Shown: one piece after another, positions 25,701 to 37,200 of the stretch
Layout: the number at the start of each line of letters is the position of its first letter
Numbering within the stretch: the stretch's first letter is position 1
From: Apostichopus japonicus
Lineage: Eukaryota > Echinodermata > Holothuroidea > Aspidochirotida > Stichopodidae
DNA: 64,000 nucleotides
Direction: 5' to 3'
Assembly (NCBI RefSeq): GCF_037975245.1
Contig: NC_092572.1
Coordinates: 14,140,269-14,204,268 of the forward strand
Made by a program: the position numbers and the translations under genes
The notes under the pieces: generated by a model
Databases searched by the model: none
What the model was told of the DNA's origin: nothing
The model's input: only the letters and a program-made list of their open reading frames with translations

Positions 25701-26600
25701 ACCACTGCCAAATGCCACGGGGCGACCCTTAGAACTTTATGTAGTATCGCAGAAATAGGCAGAAATAAAATAATAATGAATGTATTGCGTGTAGTTTTAC
25801 AGAATGTCAATCCTTAAAGCTTTAAAACAAATTGTTCTTGCTATTTTGTTGTTAAACTTTTTATTCTCTAATCATATTTTTATCCCATTTTCTGTTGCTG
25901 GGAGGTGGTTCCATTTGGTTTATCAGTATATAGTATAGTACGGTAACTGGCAGGCTACATTAACATCAAGAAACGTTAATATCCGTAGTACAAAGTAGTC
26001 TTAAAAAATGTCGAATCTCTTACACCATTGTGAGCAAATTGGAACTTATCTTCCGTATTAATCAGGTATAAGTTACGTATATTGTTAAAATATATCAGCC
26101 TTGCTGCATATACGTATGGATTTTCTATGATATTAGCATAAGAATGTGGTTATTGTTTATATCTTCAAGTTATATGAAACTACCGTTGTATTAAGCCACA
26201 CATGCACTTATATTACGCAAATGTTAGATATACGTTTTTCAAATGGAATAATTGTTAAATGTCTGCAGAGGTGTATTTTAAAATTTTTAGACTATAGCAG
26301 CTTTGAAGCCGAATGGTGCCGTGTTTGCCAGATGGTTCAACAAATACCAGGAAAAAAGATAATTACATTTCTGGGACTTTACAATAAGTCATGAGGGATA
26401 CATCAACTTACTTCGTTACAGGTGTTGTAATTTTTCTTTAAAAAATAATAGATGCGACTCTAGGTGCAATCTGTTGCTCAATCATATACAACGTTTGACA
26501 GCGACATGTTATTGCCAACTTAACACTTTGGTTATATGCACAAACAATTTCCAATGAAGCACTTGTTGCATTATTGAAGGTTTGTTCATGTTAAACTGCT
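22780..26600 (+). repeat. Tandem copy of the gene 1 unit (5' flank to kinase region), degraded
   Basis: Blocks of this interval match 28690-37330 in the same order and orientation: 23270-23640 with 29100-29430, 24370-25283 with 30200-31133, then the signal exon, the Ig1 exon remnant, the intron before the first kinase exon, and one kinase exon. The interval is shorter because of internal deletions. Confidence 0.75.
25284..26391 (+). pseudogene. Dead partial copy of the Ig-receptor pseudokinase gene
   Basis: A signal-peptide exon (25284-25356: MET then a leucine/phenylalanine-rich core, with donor CAACAG/GTGATG) closely matches exon 1 of gene 1. About 330 bases on, an Ig1-exon start is recognisable (25670-25760), but its acceptor is destroyed (ACCAG became ACCACT) and the exon is truncated. 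A deletion then joins into the intron ahead of the kinase. The kinase exon with the QMV..(M/I)P....FLGL pattern is retained at 26290-26391 with a TTTTAG acceptor, but its donor reads TCATGAGG instead of TCAGGTAAG, giving a stop. Ig2-4, the membrane span and most of the kinase are gone. It could at most make a short secreted peptide. Confidence 0.8.
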
Positions 26601-27120
26601 TCGTCGTAGAGTTCACAAAACTTACAGAGAGAATACTTAGCTTTGTACAGACGTTGGGAATTTAAGTTTTCAACAGCATTCAGTGCATCTGAAGTCAATA
26701 CTATATTTGACCACTGTAGTAGGCATGGCATAAGTCCAAAAGCCATTAAAATAGTTCGCTGCTGAGGAAGCTACTTTAAATGCGCCCTGATGTCTTTGTG
26801 TATCAGATTGGAAGACATTTCTCCAACCAATGTTATTTCTATGTTCCAGAATTGTTCCCAATCATAGGGAGGGGGACTCGATGGTTTGGTTTCACATTAA
26901 GAAAACGACTTTTCAGATAATAGTCATATGTTCTCCTGTCTGGGATACATTTCCTTGTGGCTTATCTCTAATGACTTTCTTCTGTTCAAAACAGGTTTAT
27001 GTTGAATTACGACGGAAAAGAATACAACCTTTTCATAAAAAAAAAAATGTCACATTATTGAAATATGATCTTTCGTTTCGCAGGTAGGACCATCTAATCT
27101 TCAAAACATGACCCTCTGAA
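26600..27120. other. Non-coding, nothing recognised
   Basis: Short open frames only, with no domain or splice support. Confidence 0.4.
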
Positions 27121-27400
27121 TCCGCCAATACTGCCTAGACCATCCTACTCTTTTCCACTCTCAAATGAGTCACATGCTTTTAAGTTCAATACACTAATCT
27201 AACGCATTAGTAACGCATTTTATATTTTTTGCATTCCAATCGTTGTGTTAAAAGGAAGGGAAAATCCGTCAATAGGAGCAACAGAAAGTAAACTAATATT
27301 TAACACCCACAAAACAAATGGACACTGAGAATACTTCATGGAAAGAACAATGCATTTATGAATAATTAACCGTTACGATGTCATTAACGTATGCAAGTAA
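27120..27400 (+). repeat. Dispersed repeat B copy (flank-associated)
   Basis: The family is defined by GCATTAGYAAYRCA, a GGAAGTAGATCAA-like box and a terminal ACTTCATG box over about 250-350 bases. Other copies lie near 2590-2850, 23380-23660, 29190-29450 and 41250-41420. The function is unknown. Confidence 0.6.
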
Positions 27401-27590
27401 GATAAAATCTGCAAGTGTTTCCGGATAGCTGTTAGCGATGGGAAAGGAAAGAAAGATCTTTACTTGAAAAAGACATTCAATTGATCAATCATGTTGAAAT
27501 ATGTGACACTCATATTTTAAACTTAATTCATCGCCTCTTATTAGAATAACTCGTCTTGGTTTCAGATACCCTTAACCTATGACTTATTCG
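27235..27590 (+). repeat. Arm of a long inverted duplication (partner 41530-41880)
   Basis: The reverse complement of 41530-41880 matches this stretch, including TTTCCGG.TAGCTG, AAAGATCTTT, ATCATGTTGAAATATGTGA and TTGGTTTCA.ATACCCTTA. The two arms lie about 14 kb apart on either side of gene 1. Confidence 0.75.
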
Positions 27591-27834
27591 ATCTTTTGCT
27601 GACCACGGCCCCATTAAAACGTGACTGCGTTTTAAACCGGCAGGGACTTAATGTCCGTTTACAGGATATTATATCCCAAAATATATCCCAAATTTATCCC
27701 ACAAATATAAAAAACCTGTATGTATTTAAAGCTCTTACTTAGGTCAATGTGAATGCGACATAACATTTCTTTATTATTGTATATATATATATACAGCGGT
27801 ACAACTTTGCGAGCAAAACACCATAGTAACAGGA

Positions 27835-28060
27835 TAGTGCGGCAATGCGACCCAGAATGAACTCTAGAAATTTGATTGACAAGGATATAGACGCTTTTTG
27901 TTTCATGACAATGAGGAAGTGTGGTAAAATTTACAATCACGGCAAGTATAATTCATTATAATGAGAGTGAAATCAGCATATGTTGCTATCCTCTTGTAAG
28001 TGCAGTGGAAACGCATATTGAGAGAGATATCTAGGCATAAAAAGCGGTTTTATCCTGCTA
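27835..28060 (+). repeat. Direct duplicate of 42190-42400
   Basis: Both contain TGCGACCCAGAATG, AGAAATTTGATTGACAAGG, TTTCATGACAATGAGGAAGTG and CATATGTTGCTAT.CTCTTGT. No open frame spans either copy. Confidence 0.85.
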
Positions 28061-28690
28061 GATGACGATCTATTAGCCAATTAGCCAACATTTTAATGTA
28101 CAATCTGAATAATTCGAGATGAAAACAGAAATGATCATGTAAAGTTATTATTTACAGGACACAGGCTATTTTATACAAGTCCTGAATGTCCAAGTTTCAG
28201 CAGTTGCAGGACCATTCAGGATTCTGTTAAAAAAAGCTGAGTTCATAAAATCGACTGGCCAGACACCGGTTAACACACACGGTCATCAAGTATATCAGTT
28301 TTGAATTCTTCTGTTATTTCAGTTCTCCAGTCCTCTGTACTTTCGTAAACTGTTGTTTTTCTAAGAAAAATGTCGTCATTAACATAATCCTGGAAGCACT
28401 GGTCCTTTATTTTATGTATAGCTCGAACACTCATACAAGTGACATAATTTTTGGGCTTTATACTAACACACTTGCACCTTAGAGTGTGCAGTTAGTTTGG
28501 TAAATCACTCGTGTTAAATCTACAACATATTTTGTGAAATCCACACCATGTGTTGTGTAGTAAGTTTTTACATCAAGTTTCACACAATGTTTTTTTCTAC
28601 ACAACACAGGATAGGTGCACTGGTTGCACCAGCTTTGTTTGTGTAAAATGTGAACAGGTTGAGTGTATTTTTTTCTGTAGATAAATTGTT
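28060..28690. other. Non-coding stretch with TGTG/ACAC-rich segment
   Basis: Between 28430 and 28650 repeated ACACA/TGTGT words give weak inverted repeats, possibly an old foldback element. No gene was seen. Confidence 0.35.
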
Positions 28691-31133
28691 TGAATGTTGT
28701 AAACAGTGACTAAGGAACTTTTTAGATCAATTGACATGATATGTTTTAAATTGGTAATAAACTACATGTGTTAATATGTAAACGCACCTCAGCTGGAATT
28801 GTCTCATTAGGAACGTCGTATTTCAATTGGTCAGTACACATTGTATTATATATTGTGGCGATATTTTTAGTGTCGTGCGTTTCAATTATCTCTGGATAAT
28901 TAACGATATTGTGAAGAATGAAAGCATAATACAAAATCAAACAAGCTATCTCTGATAATTTCAACGTGCATGTCAACAGCTTCCGTTGAGTACAATAAAG
29001 AAATATCAACTAGGTTTGCAATTCTTCTGTTTAACTAACACGTTTATACGGACACAATCTGTTTATATGGATTAAAGTTTAAACAATTACTTCCTTTATA
29101 CAAGTTTAACAACAGGTCCTTTCTTTGGGAGATATATTTCTTACAACCGTGAAGAAAATTGGCTACGTACTGGAAACTATTTTTCAACCTTTCAACGACT
29201 CCCACCCATGTCACCCAATATCTCCCACCCTTCTACCGCTTCTGTCACTTCAACCCATTCGACCTCTCCGTCAAATGAAATTAATGTCAATGCAGTCGTC
29301 ATTTATCCGAGACGTTTATCAATACACTATACATTTTCTAGTACTCGACATGTCTGTATTCTGGGTAACATATAAGGAAAACCCTTCAGTAAAAGTAACA
29401 GGAAATAGATCAAGCCACTGAACATCAAAAGCACTTCATTTAACAATCAATTTTACGATTAAAGTTAGCAAATTGATATAAAGAGATAGATTGATCTGAA
29501 AGTTAATTAATCAGTAACCTGAGTATATCAATAAAAATATAACTTGTTACGATCCATAGTAACTGTAAACTATTAACTGCTCTAATAGACTACTTGCCTT
29601 GCAATAAAACTCACTTATGACTGTGAGCAACGAGAGTAGATGTCGTGAATTCACATGTTCACGCAAACTATTTTTTTTCACTGTATTTATTTACAATACT
29701 GTAACATATAATACAGAAGAATAAGTAAAAAGACTTACATAAAAAAATACATTAAAAAAATGATAATGGCCTAGTCGTTAAGGTTAAACAAAGTGTTGTT
29801 TTGCTTAGATATAAAAAAATACAGGTCAATTCGAAGCGCAACTTAAAATAAAATTGGTGTATATCTGGGATTTTATTATCAAACCTACAGGTATAAATAT
29901 ATTTTTTTACCACGCAATATGAAAATTTTCACAGGTTTACCCATAGTATCAAAGTCACCTTAACAAATATTGTGCACATTAAAAGTATAATTAATTTTAA
30001 TTCAACTTCAATTCACTGCCTCTCAGAAGCGTTCAACTTATGAAACAAATGTATTAGTGTTTCATCCCAAAAATTGTTAGTCCTCGAATGGAATGTTTTT
30101 GTAGTGATTTTTTTTATCATTTTATTATTTAGTTTTTAATTATTTACATTTGTTGGAGTGGGGTGTCCTCTACTATAAAGAAATAGCCTTATGTAATATC
30201 AAACAGTATTATTATTTGATAAAGCTTAAAGCTAGGATGTGGTGTTTGCTTGTGTCGATATTGAGTTGACAGAGTGCTATTAGTCTAATGCTGATGTCTA
30301 ATTACACTAAGAATTGGCTTGCATTTGAGTCAGTTCATACCCACTTGGGATTCTCTAGCCGTAACTGGTAAAATACAGTATTATAAATATGAATATGATT
30401 CATTTCTATACAGGTACATAGGTTTGAGGATACCTTTTTTTAAGTATAATGACTGAATAACTTTGCAAATACAAATCTTCCATTGCCATGCCCATAAAAT
30501 TAGTGTGATCTACTATTCATCCCTAACATTGTTTGTAACATGTTTATTGTAAAATAGTAATCTCAATAATACAAATTATTAAAATAAATACATACGTCAG
30601 ATTGTGATCTTACGACAAAGTTTAGGTTGCCTTCACATTTAATAATGTTATCCAATGTGTATGTTGCTTATTATAATAACCGATATTGGAACAAGAACAA
30701 AACTGTATTACTATCACTGATTGAAAAATAAAAATGTTGAAAGTGGAACTCAATCATCTGCCTTTCTAGCAATGTTTAACAGCCTTTATAACTACCATTC
30801 AATGCGAAGACGTATTTGTATTAATACATATCTCTTTTGTGAAGGATGTAACAAACTCAAAACAAAAGGATGTACAAAGTCAATAATGCATTTATCAATA
30901 ATTACCAAAATGATGCTTTTAGACTGCACTTATTAACGAAACTAATATAATATTCTTTTGTAAGAAACACATGCTTAAATTAATTACGATTTATAAAACC
31001 TTGTACCGCTAAACAGTTGACAAAGCGACAACTAAATTCATTATTGGTAAAGCGTTGATGTGAAATGTGCCATCATATGTTGGTAATCAGACTATTTTCA
31101 TTTCTGTTAAAACACCAGTGAAACACTTGTTAA
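28690..31133 (+). promoter_or_regulatory. 5' flank of gene 1, duplicated upstream of the dead copy
   Basis: The flank is conserved in pieces at 22.8-25.3 kb and, in part, at 42.66-43.08 kb. It must hold the promoter of gene 1, but I cannot point to a specific TATA box or initiator with confidence in such AT-rich sequence. Confidence 0.4.
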
Positions 31134-31206
31134 ATGGAGGTACCAATAATTATCTTACTACTTATGTTTCCCTTTGCATATTCCAAATGCGGTAGCAGTA
31201 CAACAG
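31134..31206 (+). CDS. Gene 1 exon 1: signal peptide
   Basis: ATG starts a 24-residue leader with a hydrophobic core ([13 protein letters not shown]) and ends phase 1 at CAACAG/GTGATG. The same exon is present in the dead copy at 25284-25356, which supports this start. Confidence 0.85.
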
Positions 31207-34200
31207 GTGATGTATGAGCTTTCGTTTTCTTTAAATATAAAGTTTATTTAGCTTCGACTAAAATGTAAAAACAATGTATACAAGCTTTTCGTCTAGTGAA
31301 TACGTTATTATGATATTCGTGCAATAATATCAGAAACAATGCATATTTCAATTAATGAAGCTTAACCCATTTCCCCGCATAGCCTTAAAGAACAGTTATA
31401 GAACTAGAAGTATAAAGCTATATAACTAATATATTATTTTATTAAAAACAAATCAACTTGAAATAACAACAGCCTATCTTTCTTTTAAATCAGTTTTATA
31501 TCGTAACAAAGAACATGATATAAAGGTCACATGTCTTAATATAACTGGAGCATATAAGTTAAACTCATGCAAATGCATTAAATAGTTGAAATGATTTCCA
31601 ACTGGACAGGTAAAAATGTATACCTTTTGTTGTATTGTCAGTACAAGTTATGTTCCATATTATGAATTATCGTTGAGTTTTAATTTTAAACTACCAGTGT
31701 CAAATGCCATGAAGACCTGTAGAACTTTTTGTACTGTCGGTTCAAAGGCAGAAATAGAGTTTGTCTTTGACACATCTTGGTCGGACTACTCAGTGGTTTG
31801 GAAACAGAATAGCAAATCTCTCATGAGACATGATGCAAGATCATCTCTGATACTGAGAGAGGGTTGGAAATACACATCAACGCTATCCACCAGTGGCACC
31901 CGAGCAAGGTTGGGAATCAGTGATGCAACAATTGGTGATGCTGGAAGTTACTCTTGTATCAGGTACCCGACTATACATGGAGTCGTAGAGACAAAAAGGT
32001 GTTACCTCTTCCTGCAAGGTATGTGACAGTTAAGATACAATACCTTGAATAAAGTTTAGGAAAGTAATGACGACCATATTGTAAAAATATACGGTACGAT
32101 CGAACAAATCTAAGTAATATCACGACTTTATTGCCACGAATAATTTTGTATTTCAAACTCTCAACTTGTGTTGTACACCATAACTGCTATAACAATTGTT
32201 ATACCGTTCATCATTTCAAATGTGTTATTGCAAGAGCAAAGTAATACATCGTAGACAATGCTTCATAGGTTATAGCAATTGCTGATTTTTTCGGTCTTTA
32301 ATGACACTTCTCAACTATTTAAACTTCTCAGGCTTGATGTGATTGGTTAGGAAAAACAATTGAAAAAAAAACCCCGTCGCATACTATATATTCAAAATAT
32401 AAACCATCAGTGGAAACAATGTGAAATCAAGTCTTATCTGATACAAATTACTGCTTTTAAACAAAAAAAGCTGATATATCACTGCTTGCTTTAATTTCGG
32501 TACACAGGTCCCGTTACGGTAACCCTACATACTATTCCAGAAGAACACCAAAATATGACACTTGAGTGTTGCGTGACGTTTTCGGAACTGTGGAGTTCAT
32601 CGACAATATCTTGGATATTTGATGATGGCATTTCAAGTCTACCTTTTGGTTCTTGCGTTTCAACAGAATCCACCGAAACATCAATGTGTAGCAATATTAC
32701 TTTTATAAGTCGGCGAAGTTACCATGGAAAGAATATGAAATGCCTAATCCGAAATCAAGTTAACGCTTCTTCCAGTGCAAATATTGTTGTCTTACGTAAG
32801 TTTATAATACAAGTATTGATGTTAATGTTGGGTTAAGAACTATTAATGCGGGCAATTCATATGTTGAATGAAGTGTCCCTATTTAAATGGAAATTTGTAA
32901 CAAAAGCAGGTGAAGTATATCCGTCTTACCATTTTACAAAGGCAGTCGTTCGCGCTCGTAACACACGCCCAATTACGCATCTAATGCATGCATGTTGTAG
33001 CCTGGACAAGAAGTCAAAGTTAATTCCTTAAACATACTCTGTTACTCTATTGCTTTAATAAGCTTGTTTTAACGTTACAAGTTCTGTGGTTTACATGGAT
33101 TTGCTCATTTGTCTTTATTTAGTTTATATATACCGTAAATATGATCGTTTGACTCTTTACTGATGTGATATATCAAGCGTCATAATCATATTGTCAGTCA
33201 CTATACATTGTTTTGGTTTTAGTACGTCCAATGCATGCAGTTACCATCCCATCCCCCCCCCCCCCCGCCCCCACTACCGTTGTACTCTAAACATGGTTCA
33301 AATGTAACTTCAAATATCGTAATTTTCATTGCAAGTTTACTATTTATTGGCAACTTCTGGCTTAAAGGACAATGTTGAGTACTCACTCGGGCAAATAAGC
33401 AATTATCTTGGATTGAGCGGTATATCCAGCTATGATAACGTTAATCTACGAAATGAAAACAAAATGAGATATTTACATCTTCTTGTAAGAATTCCAAAAG
33501 TGTTACGTTGACATTATGAATCCCAGATATAAGTATTATAATTTTCATAATTTTTTGTCTGGTATCTAAGTGCATATTTTGTGTATGCTAGTTGTTTTCG
33601 CAGCACACAGTTTTTTAAAACAGATTTTTTATATAATATTCTTGTTTTGGCGTTACAGATCCCGCTTCAAATGTTAGGCTTACTTCCAGTGCCTCCAAGC
33701 GGTTGTTTCTTCAAGAGAAAAACGATCGCATTAACCTGACATGTTCTTCAGATGGATATCCAACGCCTACGTTCATCTTACAACAGTTTCTATCGGAAAA
33801 GGGTTGGCAAAATATGTCGACGATAGGGAATATTCCAGAAGAAGGCTTGGCAATTACTAAGTGTATTTTCCACAACGTTGCTATAAGCCAGAACATCACT
33901 GTATTTCGATGTTTATCCTGCAACGGATACAATGGATGGGCATTGAGTGGAGAGTTGATCATTGAAAAACCGTGTAAGTTCAGTTTCGCTTCACCAAACA
34001 GTTTTAAATAAGATGTAGATTTTGCTATTGTTATATCCATTTTTCGTCTCTGTCTTTGATTTGGAACTCTGTGGTGTGATAATGCAGGTGGCACCAATCA
34101 CTTCATTGCTTCAACTCTAATAAACCCAAATTTATTTCCTTTTCTTTAAAGTCATATTTCATCACCATGTAGACATTATTGTGAATCTCTTTAGCCTAAT

Positions 34201-37200
34201 CCTTTGAAATGTTTGTTTATGAATAGATCCTGCGCTCGTGAATGTAATTACACCACATGCATTAGAGATTAAAGAGAATGAAGATGTACTCATTAGATGT
34301 AAAGCGACGGGCAATCCGACACCAGTGGTAAAATTACAGCGGTTAAGCGATTTATACGAATGGCAAACACTTCAACTTGATGCTCAAAACCAGTCACTTA
34401 ATCCAACGGTCTGGGAATTTCAACTTCAGCACCACAAAATTCGCCATGTAGAAGAATTCAGATGTATTGCGCAAATAACTGGTAGGGATAATGCTATCAG
34501 TGAAATAGTTTTCGTGCGTAATGGAGGTGAGTTCGTAAAAAAATACAGAGCAAGTATCCTGGACATAATTTGTTCAATTTAACATTTACAATTATCCTCC
34601 TCGGCTCGTTTATCATCTTTGTGTACTTAAATATTAGGCAAGTTAAATTCATTTGTTCAACGTGTTCTACTTTCTCATCGGCTTAAAATGTAGCTGTAAA
34701 TATACAGTTGCCATATTTATTTCCAATTTAATATCAGGATGTTTCTTTTTGGATTTTTTTTAGAAAGGAAACATATGTCATTAGGGTTGGAGTAAAATGA
34801 TTCTAGATGAATAATACATCTTGTATACATTTAAATGTATTTCCACTTGGTTTCAAAGGTGCAGAAGGTAGTACTGAGAGCATGGTGATTTTCATCTGTT
34901 GTGGGGTCATCCTTGTCATGGCATTATCTATGTTCATAAAGAGTGAGTAAGTTCGTAGGTTAGTTTATGATGTTTATATCAATGATTTACTAACGGTAAG
35001 TCTACTAAACGGTAATAATTAACGAATACACTACAAGTCACGTATTCATATCAGATGCGAACACATTTTAATATCAACTGTACAGTACTTTAGTGGGTGG
35101 GGTGGGGGGGGGGGTTAGGGGAATGGCTTGAATAGTTTAGTTCTCTTTGTATTTAGAACTTTTAACATAATTTAAATTTGAATAATTCCTTACAAAGTTT
35201 TTTTGGAGTTTGTTGTGTATACGTTATTTTATGTACTCAATGTAATCAGAGATATTAGTTAGCCTTGTTGTTATTATGAGTCATTGTCAGTGTTTTTTTA
35301 TTTAGTAGGCAGTGGACTCTAAATACAATTGTATTAATTAACTGTTTATAACGTATGTAAACTATATTACAGAGGGTGTCCGGTTATGTAAATTCTACGG
35401 GTGTAGTTGGTGAGTAGTATCTACATTTTTATTATGTACAGTAGCTTTCATTAAATGTGTTTGATAGATCATAGAACCATCATAGTTAACATTGAACAGT
35501 ACAAATCAAAGGTTTATTATTTCTGGACACACAAACCAAGGTACAGTATTGATATGTTACAGTTTCATGGTTGGAGACGAACGTGTTTATTGTAATAACA
35601 ACAAATAAGTTCCTCTTTAAATCCATTTATTAAGAAGAAATATGTGTGTAGAACAGGTAAATATAACAAAACAGAATCTTACAAGTTTTCATATTATCAA
35701 AATTCTCACTAATGAACAACTGCGAGTTTTATTCCAATAACGCTGACATTCGCTTTCGCCTTTCTATTAACCTTTAATTCAGGAATTAAATACATGAAAG
35801 AATCCAGCCTGGGCAACATAATTAGTGATTAGAGATTAACAGAAAAGTAAATTTGGAAAGATTAAGCTGTGATAAATTTCTGATAACAGCTTTACCTGCA
35901 ATTCAGTATGTCATACCGAAGCAATGAAGCACGCAGGAAAACTGTAGGTTGCTTTTAAGACAGCCAAGTAATTTCCTTTGGAAATTTTCACACAATTACA
36001 GTTGCAAACTTAATTGTAGTCTGTTTCGGAACCAATTTGTAATATCATTACTTTAAGTTTTATCCAACTCAAAAAACACATATTTATCTCACCTAAGTTT
36101 CAGTTGCGTGATTGTGATCGTGAGATTAATGACTGATGATATATGATTACAATCGTCTGTAGCTCTTTTCAATGTATATCTCACACTCAGGCAGCTGTCC
36201 TTATCTAAATCAGCAGAATATGACCTTGGTAAGTGAAAGAAACCGTAATATTTACCGTTTAAAACATAGCCTTCTAACTTTGATAATTTAGAAAACATAA
36301 AATAAAGCATATCACCAACATTTTCTGCTGTTAAGCTTATTTATTCTCCAATGAATTAGTTATCTTCTTCGTGCGTTGGGAAGTGGTTCCATTTGGTTTA
36401 CTACACTATGGCAGAAGACAGGTACTGCAATGTTATATTTACACCAATGAACTTTAATATCAGTTATAGTAAAATATATCGAACAGTTGCATATATGTAA
36501 ACTTGTACTTTCATTTCAGAGTTAGATAACCTGCACAGCGGAACCGTCACAACATTTTCACAAACAGATATGGTATTTTCACTTCTGCTGAAGGAAGGAA
36601 AATTCAGGCACCGGTGGATAGGAATTTTCAAAAAGGGAACAGATGGTCAAACCAAAGTTATTCTATCGACTGCCGGAGGTAACCGTGTAATATAAAGCAC
36701 AATAAACTTTATCAGTGCCTTTTCTCTCTCTTAATTTCGCATCTTGGGATACTATTATTCACTCTTTAGTGATGTGTAATCTTACAAAAAGTTTGGACCT
36801 TTTCCACCTTTTGCGCGATAGCAACTTATTTATATTTATCAAGTATTATTATTATTATTTTTTTAAATGTTTAAATTGTATACACATATCAGTCTTGCTC
36901 ATAAAACAAATGAGAGGTGCATAATACTAGCACCTCTGTTTGGCTGTTGTGTCAAACCTAGAATTTTGTTTTCATATGAAACTAACGCTATACCAAGTTA
37001 AACATGCATTTTCATTTCAAAAAGTAAATTAAACCTTTTTGTAATGGAACTGATTATTAAGTGTGGGCCAAAATATCTGCAGTGATTTCTCTTTAAATTA
37101 TAAGATTACAGCGGCTGTGAAGCTGATTGGCGTCGGGTTTGCCAGATGGTTCGAGAAATGCCAGACAACGAGAATGTTGTTAAATTTCTAGGGCTTTGCA

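Noticed and set aside
27659-27940. 93-codon minus-strand frame overlapping a duplicated block
   Set aside because: The homologous block at 42.2 kb does not keep it open and no domain is visible.
33711-34097. 128-codon minus-strand open frame
   Set aside because: It is the antisense shadow of the Ig3 exon of gene 1, which has splice sites and domain motifs.
35373-35409. Possible small exon between the membrane exon and the first kinase exon of gene 1
   Set aside because: It has an AG and a GTGAGT, but it would enter in phase 1 and leave in phase 2, breaking the next exon. Direct joining of 34942 to 36520 keeps the frame.
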